Shown: in pieces, positions 23,410-33,022 of the stretch
Layout: each line of letters starts with the position of its first letter
Numbering within the stretch: position 1 is the first letter of the stretch
Assembly (NCBI GenBank): GCA_016704425.1
Contig: JADJAC010000010.1
Coordinates: 48,501 to 112,500, forward strand
DNA: 64,000 bases
Reading direction: 5' to 3'
Origin: Sphingomonadales bacterium
GTDB lineage: Bacteria; Pseudomonadota; Alphaproteobacteria; Sphingomonadales; Sphingomonadaceae
Translations under genes and position numbers: made by a program
The notes under the pieces: generated by a model
What the model was told of the DNA's origin: nothing
The model's input: the letters and a program-made list of their open reading frames with translations, nothing else
Database searches by the model: none

Positions 23410-26214
23410 TCAATTCGCTGCGGATAAAACCATCTCTTCAACAGGCAGGCCAAGGCCGTCAAGCTGGGGCCTCACCTTCTTGGCGTCGCCGACAACCACC
23501 CAGACCAGCGCATTCGGATCGATGACGTTACGGAATTCGCGATCAAGGCCCGATGCCGTCATTGCGAGATATTTTTGCGGAAGGGTTTCATAGAAATTGT
23601 CCGGTCTTCCCAGAGAAATAATCCGCTGAACACTGCCAAGCACAGCGCCGGAGGTTTCGAAATTCCCGGGGAGTTCGCGAATGTTGCCATTGACTGTCCG
23701 CTCGAGCTCGGCTGCAGTAATTCCGGACTTGTTGGAAAAGTCGCTCAATTGCTCCCGAAGCGCACGGATTGAATCACCGGTCCGATCGGCCTGTACAGGC
23801 GCTTGAACAAAAAAGGTGATCCGGTTCTCTTCGCCGCCGATGCCGCTGAACACACCATAAGACCAACCCTTGGTTTCGCGCAGGTCGGTGTTGATGCGCG
23901 AGAGGAACGAGCCGCCGAATACCTCGTTTGCTGCACGGAGGCCGACCAGATCATCGCGGCCACTGCGATTCAGCACGACGCCTGCCGAGATGGTCGATTG
24001 GGGTGCATTGGGCCGGTCAACCAGCACGATTCGCGAACGGGGCGCCGGGATGGGAGCATTGAAGTCCTTCGCCGGCGGCACTTCACCCGCCACGTGCCAG
24101 GTTCCAAAGCTCTTTTCAAGCAATGGAACGAGCGTTTTGAGCGTCGTATCCCCCACCACGAAGATTCTAGCCTTTTCCGGGCGCAGCCATCGATCATGAA
24201 ATGCCGAAAGCTGCGCAGGCGTCAGCGCCTTCACCACAGCCATATCCCCGCTGCCGCTGCCAGGAACGGCATAGGGATGCGCCTTGCCCCAAAGGAGCGT
24301 CGGCAAGACACGACTTGCAACAGCGCCCGGATCCTGAAGTTCCGCCTTGATCCCTGCGAGCTGCTGCGCGCGGACTCGATCCACCTCGGCTGGCGCGAAG
24401 GCGGGATTGCGAATGACATCGGCAAGAAGGTCGAGCGAAAGCCCCAGATTGGCGGATAGTGTCGAAATGCCAATGCTCGTGCGATCAAGGCTTGCACCCG
24501 AGGACATGTTCGCGCCCAGCCTTTCGCTTTCCTCGGCAAGCTGGCGCGAGTTGCGTGTCGTGGTGCCCTCACGCATGACTCTCAGCGTCAGCGCCTGTGT
24601 CCCGAGTGCATCCTTGGGATCGGCCGCGAACCCGGCATCGAACGATACATTCACCTGCACCGTCGGGACAGCCATACGGCGCGCGAAATATACCTCGATG
24701 CCGTTGCTGAGTTTCGCTCGCTCTATCGCAGGAAAGGTCAGCGCCGAAAACGATCCGACCGGAGGAAGCTTGGACGGATCAAGCGCTATGGCTTCTTCCG
24801 GTGCCGATGGCGGATTCACCTGAGCAGCTTCCTCATAAGCCGGACGTTCGCCCGGTTCCACAGTCAGAGCGAAGACTGGCCGTGACAGCCATTTCTGCAT
24901 CGCCGCGCGCACCTTGGCCGGCGTTGCACGTGCATATTCGACCAGTTCCTTCCGGTATTGGTCGGGGTCATTCGAATAAAGTGCACCTTCGGCAAGAGCC
25001 ACAGCCTTCCCGCCAAAGCCCCCGACCGATTCCAGTCCGGCAATCTTGGACGCCACTGTCCGCGTCGCCACGCGCTGGACCTCATCCGCATTCGGACCTT
25101 TGGTCATCAGCTCGCCAAGAAGGGCATCGAGCCGCTTGTTGACCTGAGCGACATCGGTGCCGGGACGGACATCGGCGGTGATTTCGGCAATGCTTATCTG
25201 TGCAAAGATCTGCAGGCTTGCCGTGACGCCCACGGCAAGCTTTTCATTGCGGACGAGTGCATTATCGAGCCGGGAACTGGCAAGGCCGCCAAGGACAGCC
25301 ATGCCGACCGAAAGCGGCACTGTGTCTGGATTGTTGAGGCCGGGGGCCACCCACCAGCGATAGAGCCGGGTCGTTGCCACCTGATCCTTCATGACTTCAA
25401 ATTTTGGCGCTGCTAGCGTCGGAATGGGAACCGCAATCGGCGCCTGCTTTGGTCCCGCCGGGAAACTCCCGAACCGCTTTTCAACCAAGGCTTTAGCCGT
25501 CGGCACATCGACGTCCCCCGCAAGCACCAATACGGCATTGTTGGGGCCATAATGTTGGCGGAACCAGTTTTTCACATCCTCGAGGCTCGCTGCATCGAGA
25601 TCCGCCATCGAGCCGATCGCCGAGTGGCCATAGGGATGATCCGGCGGAAACAGCCCCGCAATCTGGGCATATTCGGTAAGGCCATATGGCTGGGTATCGC
25701 CTTGACGCTTCTCGTTCTGGACAACGGCGCGCTGGTTGTCGAGCTTTGCCTGCGTGATCCCGCCAAGCAGGCGACCCATCCGGTCTGCTTCCATGAACAA
25801 TGCGCGATCAAGCGCAGCGGTCGGGACCGTCTCGAAATAATTGGTGCGATCGAACCAGGTCGTCCCGTTGACGTCAGTCGCGCCGATCTGCTGGAGCGGC
25901 TCAAAGAAGCCTCCGGGAATATTCTCCGAGCCATTGAACATCAGATGTTCGAACAAGTGGGCGAATCCGGTCTTGCCCTTGGGCTCATGCTTTGAGCCGA
26001 CATCATACCAGACCGAAATTGCAACGACCGGCGCCTTGCGGTCGGTATGCACGATCACGCGCAAGCCGTTTGCAAGCGTGAACTGGGTATAAGGTATATT
26101 GACGGCCTTCACGAGCGCCGAAACAGGCGCAGGCTTTGCCGTCGTGGCCTGGACAGGCTGGACACAAAAGGCAGCGAGCGACAATAGCGCTGCAAAGGCC
26201 AGACTTTTACGCAT
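23410..26214 (-). CDS. Exported M16 family metallopeptidase, two-domain
   Basis: A 934-residue pitrilysin-family protease with a signal peptide (residues 1-23). The active half has the inverted zinc motif HLFEH (His86, Glu89, His90) in GKTGFAHLFEHLMFNG, with the downstream zinc Glu expected in the NQRAVVQNEKRQG segment. The second half (from about 485, KLSNGIEVYFARR) repeats the fold without the zinc site, as normal for the family. It is likely periplasmic and degrades peptides. It follows the acylase gene by 19 bases and precedes a small beta-rich protein. Confidence 0.94.
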   Translation of the reverse strand: MRKSLAFAALLSLAAFCVQPVQATTAKPAPVSALVKAVNIPYTQFTLANGLRVIVHTDRKAPVVAISVWYDVGSKHEPKGKTGFAHLFEHLMFNGSENIPGGFFEPLQQIGATDVNGTTWFDRTNYFETVPTAALDRALFMEADRMGRLLGGITQAKLDNQRAVVQNEKRQGDTQPYGLTEYAQIAGLFPPDHPYGHSAIGSMADLDAASLEDVKNWFRQHYGPNNAVLVLAGDVDVPTAKALVEKRFGSFPAGPKQAPIAVPIPTLAAPKFEVMKDQVATTRLYRWWVAPGLNNPDTVPLSVGMAVLGGLASSRLDNALVRNEKLAVGVTASLQIFAQISIAEITADVRPGTDVAQVNKRLDALLGELMTKGPNADEVQRVATRTVASKIAGLESVGGFGGKAVALAEGALYSNDPDQYRKELVEYARATPAKVRAAMQKWLSRPVFALTVEPGERPAYEEAAQVNPPSAPEEAIALDPSKLPPVGSFSALTFPAIERAKLSNGIEVYFARRMAVPTVQVNVSFDAGFAADPKDALGTQALTLRVMREGTTTRNSRQLAEESERLGANMSSGASLDRTSIGISTLSANLGLSLDLLADVIRNPAFAPAEVDRVRAQQLAGIKAELQDPGAVASRVLPTLLWGKAHPYAVPGSGSGDMAVVKALTPAQLSAFHDRWLRPEKARIFVVGDTTLKTLVPLLEKSFGTWHVAGEVPPAKDFNAPIPAPRSRIVLVDRPNAPQSTISAGVVLNRSGRDDLVGLRAANEVFGGSFLSRINTDLRETKGWSYGVFSGIGGEENRITFFVQAPVQADRTGDSIRALREQLSDFSNKSGITAAELERTVNGNIRELPGNFETSGAVLGSVQRIISLGRPDNFYETLPQKYLAMTASGLDREFRNVIDPNALVWVVVGDAKKVRPQLDGLGLPVEEMVLSAAN

Positions 26215-26233
26215 CGTAGTTCCTCTTACTGTG

Positions 26234-28348
26234 TCAGTTTACGCGATAGGCGCGGCGAGCATGCTGTGCCAGATCGCTGGCTTCAAAATGCACGGGTTTG
26301 AAGCGGTGTTCGACAAACAGCTTCATTTGATCGGTATAATGAGGAGAATCGGGCCGATTGGTCGCAGCGCCATAGGGCTGGATCGATTGCGAGGTCACTC
26401 GACCGGCCTTGTCCCAGTTGATAAGCATGACGAAGCTGTCTCCATGTTTCACGCGCATGCGGCCGTCTGGCTGGGGGTCCCAGCTGGTGGCGGCCCTGAG
26501 CGTATCGGTGCCGCCATTGGCCGGCAGGTCAACCTTGCCCCGGATCATGCGCTGAAGATCGGAAAGGGGTGGGTCGATCCGGCCAAAGCCCTTCATCAGC
26601 TTGTCGACCACTTCGCGCAGCTTGGCATGGGCGTCGGGCAAGGGATCGCCATGATAGGCGGCAGAATTCGCCATGTGCATCATCGCTTCGCCCAGTGCAT
26701 CTGCAGGCGCATTCCCGTCGCTGTTCCAGTCCCATTGCACAAGCAGCGCCTGCGCCTTGGCAAGATCGGGCTCGGCCTTGAGATCGAGTGCAAGGACCTT
26801 GTCCATCCAGCGTCCGGCAAAGCTGGCGCGACTGTACGCCGTATCGAACTTGATCTGGAGCAGCCGGTCCGGCGTGATTGGCCCTTTTTCTGCCGTCAGC
26901 AGTTCCAGCGCACGATAAATCCGGTTGGTCGTGCGCTGTTCGATACCGAGGAGAGGAGAAAAGTCGGCCGGGTTCAACTCCGACCCCGGGCCTGCTGCCA
27001 TGAAGGGCGTGTTATTGGAGTTGACGAGAAATCCGCTTTCCGGGTTCATGATCTTCGGCATGCGATCAAATCCGAGCGCACCCTGCCACAGGCTTGCCGA
27101 AGTATCACCGGGCAGGACACCGGTATAGTCGAAGCCCGGCTTCCGATCCGGGAAAAGCGCATTGTAGACATAGGCAATGCGTCCGGTCTTGTCCGCATAG
27201 ATGAAATTGGTTGCCGGAATACCGCCGATCGACATGGCCCTTGTCCATTCGTCCCAGTTCCGGGCCTTGGTGATCCGGTAGTATTGTTCGAGGTTGCGCG
27301 CCTGGTCGATGGCTGCATAACGGATGGCAAAGGCACCATTCCGGTTGACGATCACGGGTCCCTGAACTGCATGATACACCGCCTTGGGCACAGGCAGAGT
27401 GAAGGGCCCGATCCGGACAGGCAGCCAGACCCAGGTCTTTGCGAGCGGCAGCCACTTCCCGTCAAAGCGATATCGGGTGCCCTCCTCATTGAGGGTGAGC
27501 TTGTAGACGTCGATCAGGTCAGGGCCGTTGACGGTGTTCGTCCAGCCCAGATTGCTGTTGTGGCCAAGCAGGATGAACGGCGAGCCCGGAAACAATGCCC
27601 CGGCCATGTGCAGGCCTTGGCCCGATTGCATCGCAGCTTCATACCAGGCGACGCCTCCTTCATAGGGCTGATGCGAATTTGAAATCAGCCAGGTCTTTCC
27701 GTCTGACATACGCCGGGGAGAGACGGCAAAGGCGTTCGATCCGTTCATGGCCGGATCGCGGCCAGCCGGCGTCATCCGCGCGGCTGTCCCGCGCGGCGGA
27801 TCCTTGTCATCGGAGAGTTTGCCGATGGTATCATCCAGTCCGAAAAAGAAGGGCGATCGCAGGATGAAGCCCGCAGCAATGTCTTCCCCGTTCACCGGAA
27901 ACAGATGCCGCAGCCGCACTTCATCGGGATGCGTTTCGGCATAGCGATTGAGGCCTGACGCATAGCCATCGAGGACTGCACGGACATCGGCCGGTATCTT
28001 CGGATATTCCCGGGTCGCTGTTTCACGCACGCGGAGCAAGTGAAGGACATAATCGATCTTTGCGCCATCCTGCCCGAGGAGAACCCCGGCCCGCCCGCGC
28101 GTCATCGCAACGACTTCTTCGATCGTCGGGAAATCGTCCTCGGCATGCGCATAGGCCAGACCATAGGAGGCATCGGCATCAGTCTTGCCGAAAATGTGCG
28201 GCACGCCGAATTCGTCCCGCACAATCCGGGCATCATATTTTCGCGCGGGCGGTGCGCCAAATTGCGTTGCCGTGACGGGTTCCCAAAACAACGAAGCAAC
28301 CAAAAGAAGGGCGATCACGCCCAAAAGCCCCTTGCCAATACGCCGCAT
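26234..28348 (-). CDS. Penicillin acylase family (Ntn) hydrolase
   Basis: A 704-residue precursor with an N-terminal hydrophobic segment (about 6-22) for export. The alpha-chain region starts ARIVRDEFGVPHIFGKT and the beta chain begins at the autocatalytic nucleophile Ser204 in MNGSNAFAVSPRR, followed by HQPYEGGVAWYEA. NSNNTPF and the later PADFSPLLGIEQRTTNR segment are family features. Members cleave penicillins, aculeacin, or acyl-homoserine lactones; the exact substrate is not readable from sequence. It is divergent from clpB and is followed closely by the M16 gene. The ATG at 28348 gives the signal peptide. Confidence 0.92.
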   Translation of the reverse strand: MRRIGKGLLGVIALLLVASLFWEPVTATQFGAPPARKYDARIVRDEFGVPHIFGKTDADASYGLAYAHAEDDFPTIEEVVAMTRGRAGVLLGQDGAKIDYVLHLLRVRETATREYPKIPADVRAVLDGYASGLNRYAETHPDEVRLRHLFPVNGEDIAAGFILRSPFFFGLDDTIGKLSDDKDPPRGTAARMTPAGRDPAMNGSNAFAVSPRRMSDGKTWLISNSHQPYEGGVAWYEAAMQSGQGLHMAGALFPGSPFILLGHNSNLGWTNTVNGPDLIDVYKLTLNEEGTRYRFDGKWLPLAKTWVWLPVRIGPFTLPVPKAVYHAVQGPVIVNRNGAFAIRYAAIDQARNLEQYYRITKARNWDEWTRAMSIGGIPATNFIYADKTGRIAYVYNALFPDRKPGFDYTGVLPGDTSASLWQGALGFDRMPKIMNPESGFLVNSNNTPFMAAGPGSELNPADFSPLLGIEQRTTNRIYRALELLTAEKGPITPDRLLQIKFDTAYSRASFAGRWMDKVLALDLKAEPDLAKAQALLVQWDWNSDGNAPADALGEAMMHMANSAAYHGDPLPDAHAKLREVVDKLMKGFGRIDPPLSDLQRMIRGKVDLPANGGTDTLRAATSWDPQPDGRMRVKHGDSFVMLINWDKAGRVTSQSIQPYGAATNRPDSPHYTDQMKLFVEHRFKPVHFEASDLAQHARRAYRVN

Positions 28349-28481
28349 TCCAGACTCCCGAACCTTTGCCGGCGGGAGATCAGCCGAACCACGCTTCAAT
28401 TGCAAGGCTTTCGAATGCGGGCTGTATCAAGCTGCTGATCAAAGTGCGGTCTGACGCAGCTAAGGGAAAATACCGATCGCC

Positions 28482-28509
28482 CTTGTGTGGCAAAACAGCA
28501 ACACTACAT
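28482..28509 (+). promoter_or_regulatory. Possible heat-shock promoter of clpB
   Basis: CTTG (28482-28485) and CTACAT (28504-28509) are separated by 18 bases, close to the alphaproteobacterial sigma-32 form CTTG-N17/18-CYTAT. It lies 28 bases before the clpB start. The -10 match is partial. Confidence 0.4.
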
Positions 28510-28536
28510 TCCATCCCAAAGGAGGCTGCCGCCACT

Positions 28537-31110
28537 ATGAACCTCGAAAAATTCTCAGACCGGGCCAAGGGATTCCTGCAATCGGCCCAGACCGTTGCGA
28601 TCCGCATGAATCACCAGCGCATTTCGCCCGAACATCTTCTGAAGGCGCTGCTTGAAGACGAACAGGGCATGGCGTCCGGCCTAATCAAGGCCGCTGGCGG
28701 CGATGCTGCGATTGCAACCCGCGAAACCGATGCAGCGCTTGCCAAGGTCCCCGCAGTTTCGGGCAGTGGTGCGCAGCAGGCGCCCGGCCTCGACAACGAC
28801 CTTGTTCGCGTGCTTGATCAGGCCGAACAGGTCGCCCAGAAATCGGGTGACAGCTATGTGACGGTCGAGCGAATGCTTCTGGCACTGACACTGGCATCGA
28901 CGACGACTGCGGGCAAGGCACTCGCGGCAGCGGGCCTGAAGGCGGAAGCGCTCAATTCCGCAATCAACAGCCTGCGCGGCGGACGCACGGCAGATACAGC
29001 ATCGGCTGAAGACCGGTACGACGCGCTGAAGAAATTCGCGCGCGACCTGACGGAGGCAGCCCGCGAAGGCAAGCTCGATCCCGTCATCGGGCGTGACGAG
29101 GAAATCCGGCGTACGATCCAGATTCTTGCACGCCGGACCAAGAACAACCCTGTCCTCATCGGCGAACCCGGGGTCGGCAAGACAGCGATTGCCGAAGGCC
29201 TCGCGCTGCGCATTGCCAATGGCGACGTGCCGGACACGCTCAAGGACCGCGCGCTCATGTCGCTCGACATGGGCAGTCTGATCGCAGGCGCAAAATATCG
29301 TGGCGAATTTGAAGAGCGGCTGAAAGGCGTGCTCGACGAAGTGAAGGGCGCCGAGGGGCACATCATTCTGTTCATTGACGAAATGCACACGCTGATCGGC
29401 GCGGGGAAATCCGAAGGCGCAATGGACGCCGGCAATCTGCTCAAGCCTGCGCTCGCCCGCGGCGAACTCCACTGCATCGGTGCAACGACCCTCGACGAAT
29501 ACCAGAAGCATGTCGAAAAGGATGCCGCACTTCAGCGCCGCTTCCAGCCCGTCTTTGTGGGCGAGCCGACTGTTGAGGACACCATCTCGATCCTGCGTGG
29601 CCTGAAGGAAAAATATGAGCTGCACCACGGCGTGCGGATCACCGATGGCGCGCTCGTCTCTGCAGCGACACTTTCGAACCGCTATATTTCCGACCGCTTC
29701 CTGCCAGACAAGGCCATTGACCTCATGGATGAGGCCGCCTCGCGCTTGCGCATGGAGGTTGAATCCAAGCCGGAGGAAATCGAGACACTCGATCGCCGGA
29801 TCATCCAGCTGAAGATCGAGCGTGAAGCCCTGAAGAAGGAAACCGATCAGGCATCCAAGGACCGGCTCGATGCGCTTGAGGAAGATCTCATCAGCCTCGA
29901 GGAGCAATCGGCTGAACTGACGACGCGCTGGCAAGGCGAAAAGGAAAAGATCGCGGGTGAGGCCAAGCTCAAGGAAGCACTTGATCACGCACGCATGGAG
30001 CTTGATCAGGCCCAGCGCGCCGGCGATCTGGCCAAGGCGGGAGAGCTTCAGTACGGGCGGATTCCCGATCTCGAGAAGAAGCTGTCCGAAGCGGCCGCCG
30101 AAGCCGGCGGTGCAATGCTGCGCGAGGAAGTGACGGCCGAAGACATTGCCGGTGTCGTCTCGCGCTGGACCGGGATTCCCGTCGACCGCATGCTGGAGGG
30201 CGAACGCGAAAAGCTACTCCAGATGGAAAGCGTGATCGGCAACCGCGTTATCGGGCAGGCCGATGCCGTCAAGGCTGTCTCGACAGCTGTCCGCCGTGCG
30301 CGGGCAGGCTTGCAGGATCCGAACCGACCGCTGGGCAGTTTCCTGTTCCTCGGCCCCACGGGCGTCGGCAAGACCGAGCTGACCAAGGCACTCGCCGGCT
30401 TCCTGTTCGATGACGAAGCGGCCATGGTGCGTATCGACATGTCCGAATTCATGGAGAAGCATTCGGTGGCCCGCCTCATCGGCGCGCCTCCGGGCTATGT
30501 CGGCTATGAAGAAGGCGGTGTGCTGACCGAGGCCGTGCGCAGGCGCCCCTATCAGGTCGTGCTGTTCGATGAAGTCGAGAAGGCCCATGGCGATGTCTTC
30601 AACGTGCTGCTGCAAGTGCTCGACGACGGCCGCCTGACCGATGGGCAGGGTCGCACGGTCGACTTCACCAACACGCTCATCATCCTGACTTCAAACCTGG
30701 GCAGCCAGTATATTGCAGGCCTCGCTGAGGGTGAGGATGTCGAAAAGGTCGAACCGCAAGTGATGGAAGTGGTCCGTGGACATTTCCGGCCCGAGTTCCT
30801 CAACCGGCTGGACGAGATCATTCTCTTCCACCGCCTCGGCCAGGAGCATATGGGGCCGATCGTCGATATCCAGGTTTCCCGCGTGGCCAAGCTGCTCGCC
30901 GACCGCAAGGTGACGCTTGAGCTGACCGATGCGGCACGCGCCTGGCTGGGACGGGTTGGCTATGACCCTGTCTATGGCGCGCGGCCTCTGAAGCGGGCCG
31001 TGCAGAAATATCTGCAGGACCCGCTCGCCGAAAAGATCCTGCGCGGCGAAGTGCCGGACGGATCAGCCGTGCATGTCGACGAAGGCGATGGAGGTCTGGT
31101 CTTCAGGTAG
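28537..31110 (+). CDS. clpB: Protein disaggregase ClpB
   Basis: An 857-residue Hsp100 chaperone that rescues aggregated protein with DnaK. It begins MNLEKFSDRAKGFLQSAQ (Clp-N domain), then AAA+ D1 with GEPGVGKT near residue 210, a coiled-coil middle domain about 400-530 (EVESKPEEIETLDRRIIQL and ALEEDLISLEEQSAEL segments) that distinguishes it from ClpA, and D2 with GPTGVGKT near 607. The family's VGYEEGG pore loop is present. The ATG at 28537 has an AAAGGAGG ribosome binding site. It is divergent from the acylase. Confidence 0.97.
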   Translation: MNLEKFSDRAKGFLQSAQTVAIRMNHQRISPEHLLKALLEDEQGMASGLIKAAGGDAAIATRETDAALAKVPAVSGSGAQQAPGLDNDLVRVLDQAEQVAQKSGDSYVTVERMLLALTLASTTTAGKALAAAGLKAEALNSAINSLRGGRTADTASAEDRYDALKKFARDLTEAAREGKLDPVIGRDEEIRRTIQILARRTKNNPVLIGEPGVGKTAIAEGLALRIANGDVPDTLKDRALMSLDMGSLIAGAKYRGEFEERLKGVLDEVKGAEGHIILFIDEMHTLIGAGKSEGAMDAGNLLKPALARGELHCIGATTLDEYQKHVEKDAALQRRFQPVFVGEPTVEDTISILRGLKEKYELHHGVRITDGALVSAATLSNRYISDRFLPDKAIDLMDEAASRLRMEVESKPEEIETLDRRIIQLKIEREALKKETDQASKDRLDALEEDLISLEEQSAELTTRWQGEKEKIAGEAKLKEALDHARMELDQAQRAGDLAKAGELQYGRIPDLEKKLSEAAAEAGGAMLREEVTAEDIAGVVSRWTGIPVDRMLEGEREKLLQMESVIGNRVIGQADAVKAVSTAVRRARAGLQDPNRPLGSFLFLGPTGVGKTELTKALAGFLFDDEAAMVRIDMSEFMEKHSVARLIGAPPGYVGYEEGGVLTEAVRRRPYQVVLFDEVEKAHGDVFNVLLQVLDDGRLTDGQGRTVDFTNTLIILTSNLGSQYIAGLAEGEDVEKVEPQVMEVVRGHFRPEFLNRLDEIILFHRLGQEHMGPIVDIQVSRVAKLLADRKVTLELTDAARAWLGRVGYDPVYGARPLKRAVQKYLQDPLAEKILRGEVPDGSAVHVDEGDGGLVFR

Positions 31111-31126
31111 AGCCTCCGCGCCCAGC

Positions 31127-31507
31127 CTATTTCGGCGCGGTCTGCCGGGCATAATCCTCAGCGTCGAACCAGCCGCGCGAAAGCGTGATCAGGCCGCTCG
31201 CATCAAGGTCCCATTCCTCCCAACCGGTAACGCGCACGGCGTTGCCGGCTGCGACGTGGGTCCCGGTAAAGGTCCACATATAGACCAGATGATCGCCTGC
31301 ACGCCTTGCTCCATCGCACCTGAGCGACAGGTCGGGTATATCGGCAAAGAAGCCGGCAGCCATTTGCGCGACGCCCGCCCGCCCCTGCCAGGGGCTGCCC
31401 TTGTTGATGATGATGGCACCGTCCGCCGCGAAGAACGCCGCAACCGCGTCGGGATTTCCCGTGTTCCAGGCGTCCGTGTAGGCCGCCGCAAGCGCGTCTG
31501 CTGTCAT
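31127..31507 (-). CDS. SnoaL-like/NTF2-fold small protein
   Basis: A 126-residue single-domain protein with the cone-shaped NTF2/SnoaL pattern: an N-terminal helix pair (MTADALAAAYTDAWNTGNPDAVAAFFA), an early Asp in the FFAADGAIII segment, then curved strands including HLVYMWTFTGTHVAAGNAVRVTGWEEW. Such proteins act as isomerases or binding proteins for hydrophobic ligands. It sits just downstream of the SDR gene (11 bases) on the same strand, so they probably share a transcript and perhaps a pathway. Specific function unknown. Confidence 0.78.
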   Translation of the reverse strand: MTADALAAAYTDAWNTGNPDAVAAFFAADGAIIINKGSPWQGRAGVAQMAAGFFADIPDLSLRCDGARRAGDHLVYMWTFTGTHVAAGNAVRVTGWEEWDLDASGLITLSRGWFDAEDYARQTAPK

Positions 31508-31517
31508 GGCGTCAGCC

Positions 31518-32291
31518 TCAATATAATCGCGTCGCTTCGCCGCCCTCGATCGGGATGGCGGCGCCGTTCACGAAGCTCGACTGGCCCGACAGCAGCCAGA
31601 CAATCGCATCCGCAACTTCCTGCGATTCGCCCAGCCTGTTCATCGCGCTGTGGCGGTCGATGATTCTCTTGAACAGCTCCGGTTCGGCCTCGACATAGGG
31701 GTCGACCATTTCCGAATGGCAATAACCGGGGCACAGCGCGTTCACGCGAAGGCCCTGTTGGCCATAGTCGATGGCCGCAGTCTTGGTCAGGCCGATGACA
31801 CCCCATTTGCTGGTGACATAGGCCGCATTGCCGATATCGCCACCGATCAATCCATACATGGACGAGATGTTGACGATCGCGCCGCCACCGCTGGCCAGCA
31901 TGGCCGGAATCTCGAACTTCATGCTCCAGAAGACGGCGTTCAGATTGGTGTTGAGCGTCGCAAACCAGTTCTCGTCCGGGATGTCGGCAACCGGCGTGAA
32001 CGGGCCGGGGGTAATGCCCGCATTGTTGACCGCGCCATCAAGCCGCCCGAACCGATCCACGGTCATGGCAACCATCCGCTCCACATCGTCGCGCACATTG
32101 ACGTCGGTCTTGATGAAGATTCCTTCGCCACCCGCAGCATCGATTTGCCTGAGAACCGCCTGACCCTGCTCCTCGCGTCGGCCCGTAATGGCGACTTTCG
32201 CGCCCTTGGCCGCAAGCGTGATCGCTGCCGTCGCGCCCAGGCCCGAAGTCGCGCCCGTGATCAGGACGACCTTGCCGTTGAACTCTGTCAT
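31518..32291 (-). CDS. SDR family NAD(P)-dependent oxidoreductase
   Basis: A 257-residue classical short-chain dehydrogenase. It shows the cofactor motif TGATSGLG (12-19), NNAG, the catalytic Ser in NISSMYG, and the YVTSK Tyr/Lys pair in GNAAYVTSKWG, followed by GLRVNALCPGYCHSEM. Arg-rich ITGRREEQG near the coenzyme suggests preference for NADP, though I cannot be sure. Substrate unknown. It is upstream of the SnoaL-like gene. Confidence 0.93.
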   Translation of the reverse strand: MTEFNGKVVLITGATSGLGATAAITLAAKGAKVAITGRREEQGQAVLRQIDAAGGEGIFIKTDVNVRDDVERMVAMTVDRFGRLDGAVNNAGITPGPFTPVADIPDENWFATLNTNLNAVFWSMKFEIPAMLASGGGAIVNISSMYGLIGGDIGNAAYVTSKWGVIGLTKTAAIDYGQQGLRVNALCPGYCHSEMVDPYVEAEPELFKRIIDRHSAMNRLGESQEVADAIVWLLSGQSSFVNGAAIPIEGGEATRLY

Positions 32292-32614
32292 GAAATATCC
32301 CCCCCAAGATCCGCCAGCCTAGTTGCACCGGAGACGCGAGTCTCCCGAATTCGACGGCGGATTGCGCCCCGACCCGTCTGGAACTTGTCAAACTTGTCAC
32401 TTCCCGACGCGGTTGCGGATGTGGCCCCCGCTTATCAAATCACCGATCTTGATCTTGACGAGATCGCAGCGACGCCGTTTGCTGTCGATGGCCATTGAAG
32501 ATTCACGCTCTCGCATATTGCTGGTCGATAGCCATTTGCCGAAAAATTGCTGTTTGCCCGATAGCCCAACGACAGGATGACAAACTCAGTCGTCACAGGT
32601 ATGAGCCGCTCGGG
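32292..32614. other. 323-bp intergenic region upstream of SDR and DUF2946 genes
   Basis: It separates two divergent genes. It contains a short perfect hairpin (GGAGAC at 32330-32335, GTCTCC at 32340-32345, 4-nt loop) close to the SDR start, and a tandem 9-mer AACTTGTCA at 32382-32399. A plus-strand frame ending at 32498 reads SLPDAVADVAPAYQITDLDL before stopping, with only TTG codons as possible starts; I do not accept it as a gene. No clear promoter motif is visible. Confidence 0.5.
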
Positions 32615-33022
32615 ATGACTGCACTTCGCGCCTTGATTCATGATCATCGCAGGCTTGCCATGCTGCTTCTGGCACTGGCGCTCTGCACGAAGGCGCTGAT
32701 GCCTGCTGGTTACATGCTTGGCAGTTCGTCAAGACAGCTGACCGTCGAGATTTGCAGTGATGGGTTCAACAGCCATGTCACAAAGCAGATTGCCATTCCG
32801 ATGGACGGCAAATCACAGTCCGACCAGAAGCACGGCAAAACGGACAGCGCCTGTGCCTTCTCGTCCTTGTCCATGGCCTCGCTCGCTGGTGCAGCTGCGC
32901 CGCTGCTCGCGCTTGCGCTCACATTCATTCTGGCGCTCGGCTTTGCTGCCCAGACGCCTGCGCCATTGGGGCGTATCTCCCATCTCCGTCCGCCACTGCG
33001 TGGACCACCGGCTGTTGCCTGA
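32615..33022 (+). CDS. DUF2946 family membrane-associated protein
   Basis: A 135-residue protein with two hydrophobic segments: RRLAMLLLALALCTKALMPAGYML near the N-terminus and LLALALTFILALGFAA near the C-terminus, then a Pro-rich tail ending LRPPLRGPPAV. The middle carries the DUF2946 motif VEICSDGF and a second Cys (SACAFSSLS). DUF2946 genes often sit beside TonB receptors or metal-handling genes, as here, but their role is not established. The ATG at 32615 fits the family; longer starts would add a Cys-rich, family-unlike tail. Confidence 0.78.
   Translation: MTALRALIHDHRRLAMLLLALALCTKALMPAGYMLGSSSRQLTVEICSDGFNSHVTKQIAIPMDGKSQSDQKHGKTDSACAFSSLSMASLAGAAAPLLALALTFILALGFAAQTPAPLGRISHLRPPLRGPPAVA

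Noticed and set aside
26099..27682. Plus-strand frame of 527 codons opposite the acylase and M16 genes
   Set aside because: Composition and codon pattern fit antisense of high-GC coding DNA; the minus-strand genes are certain.
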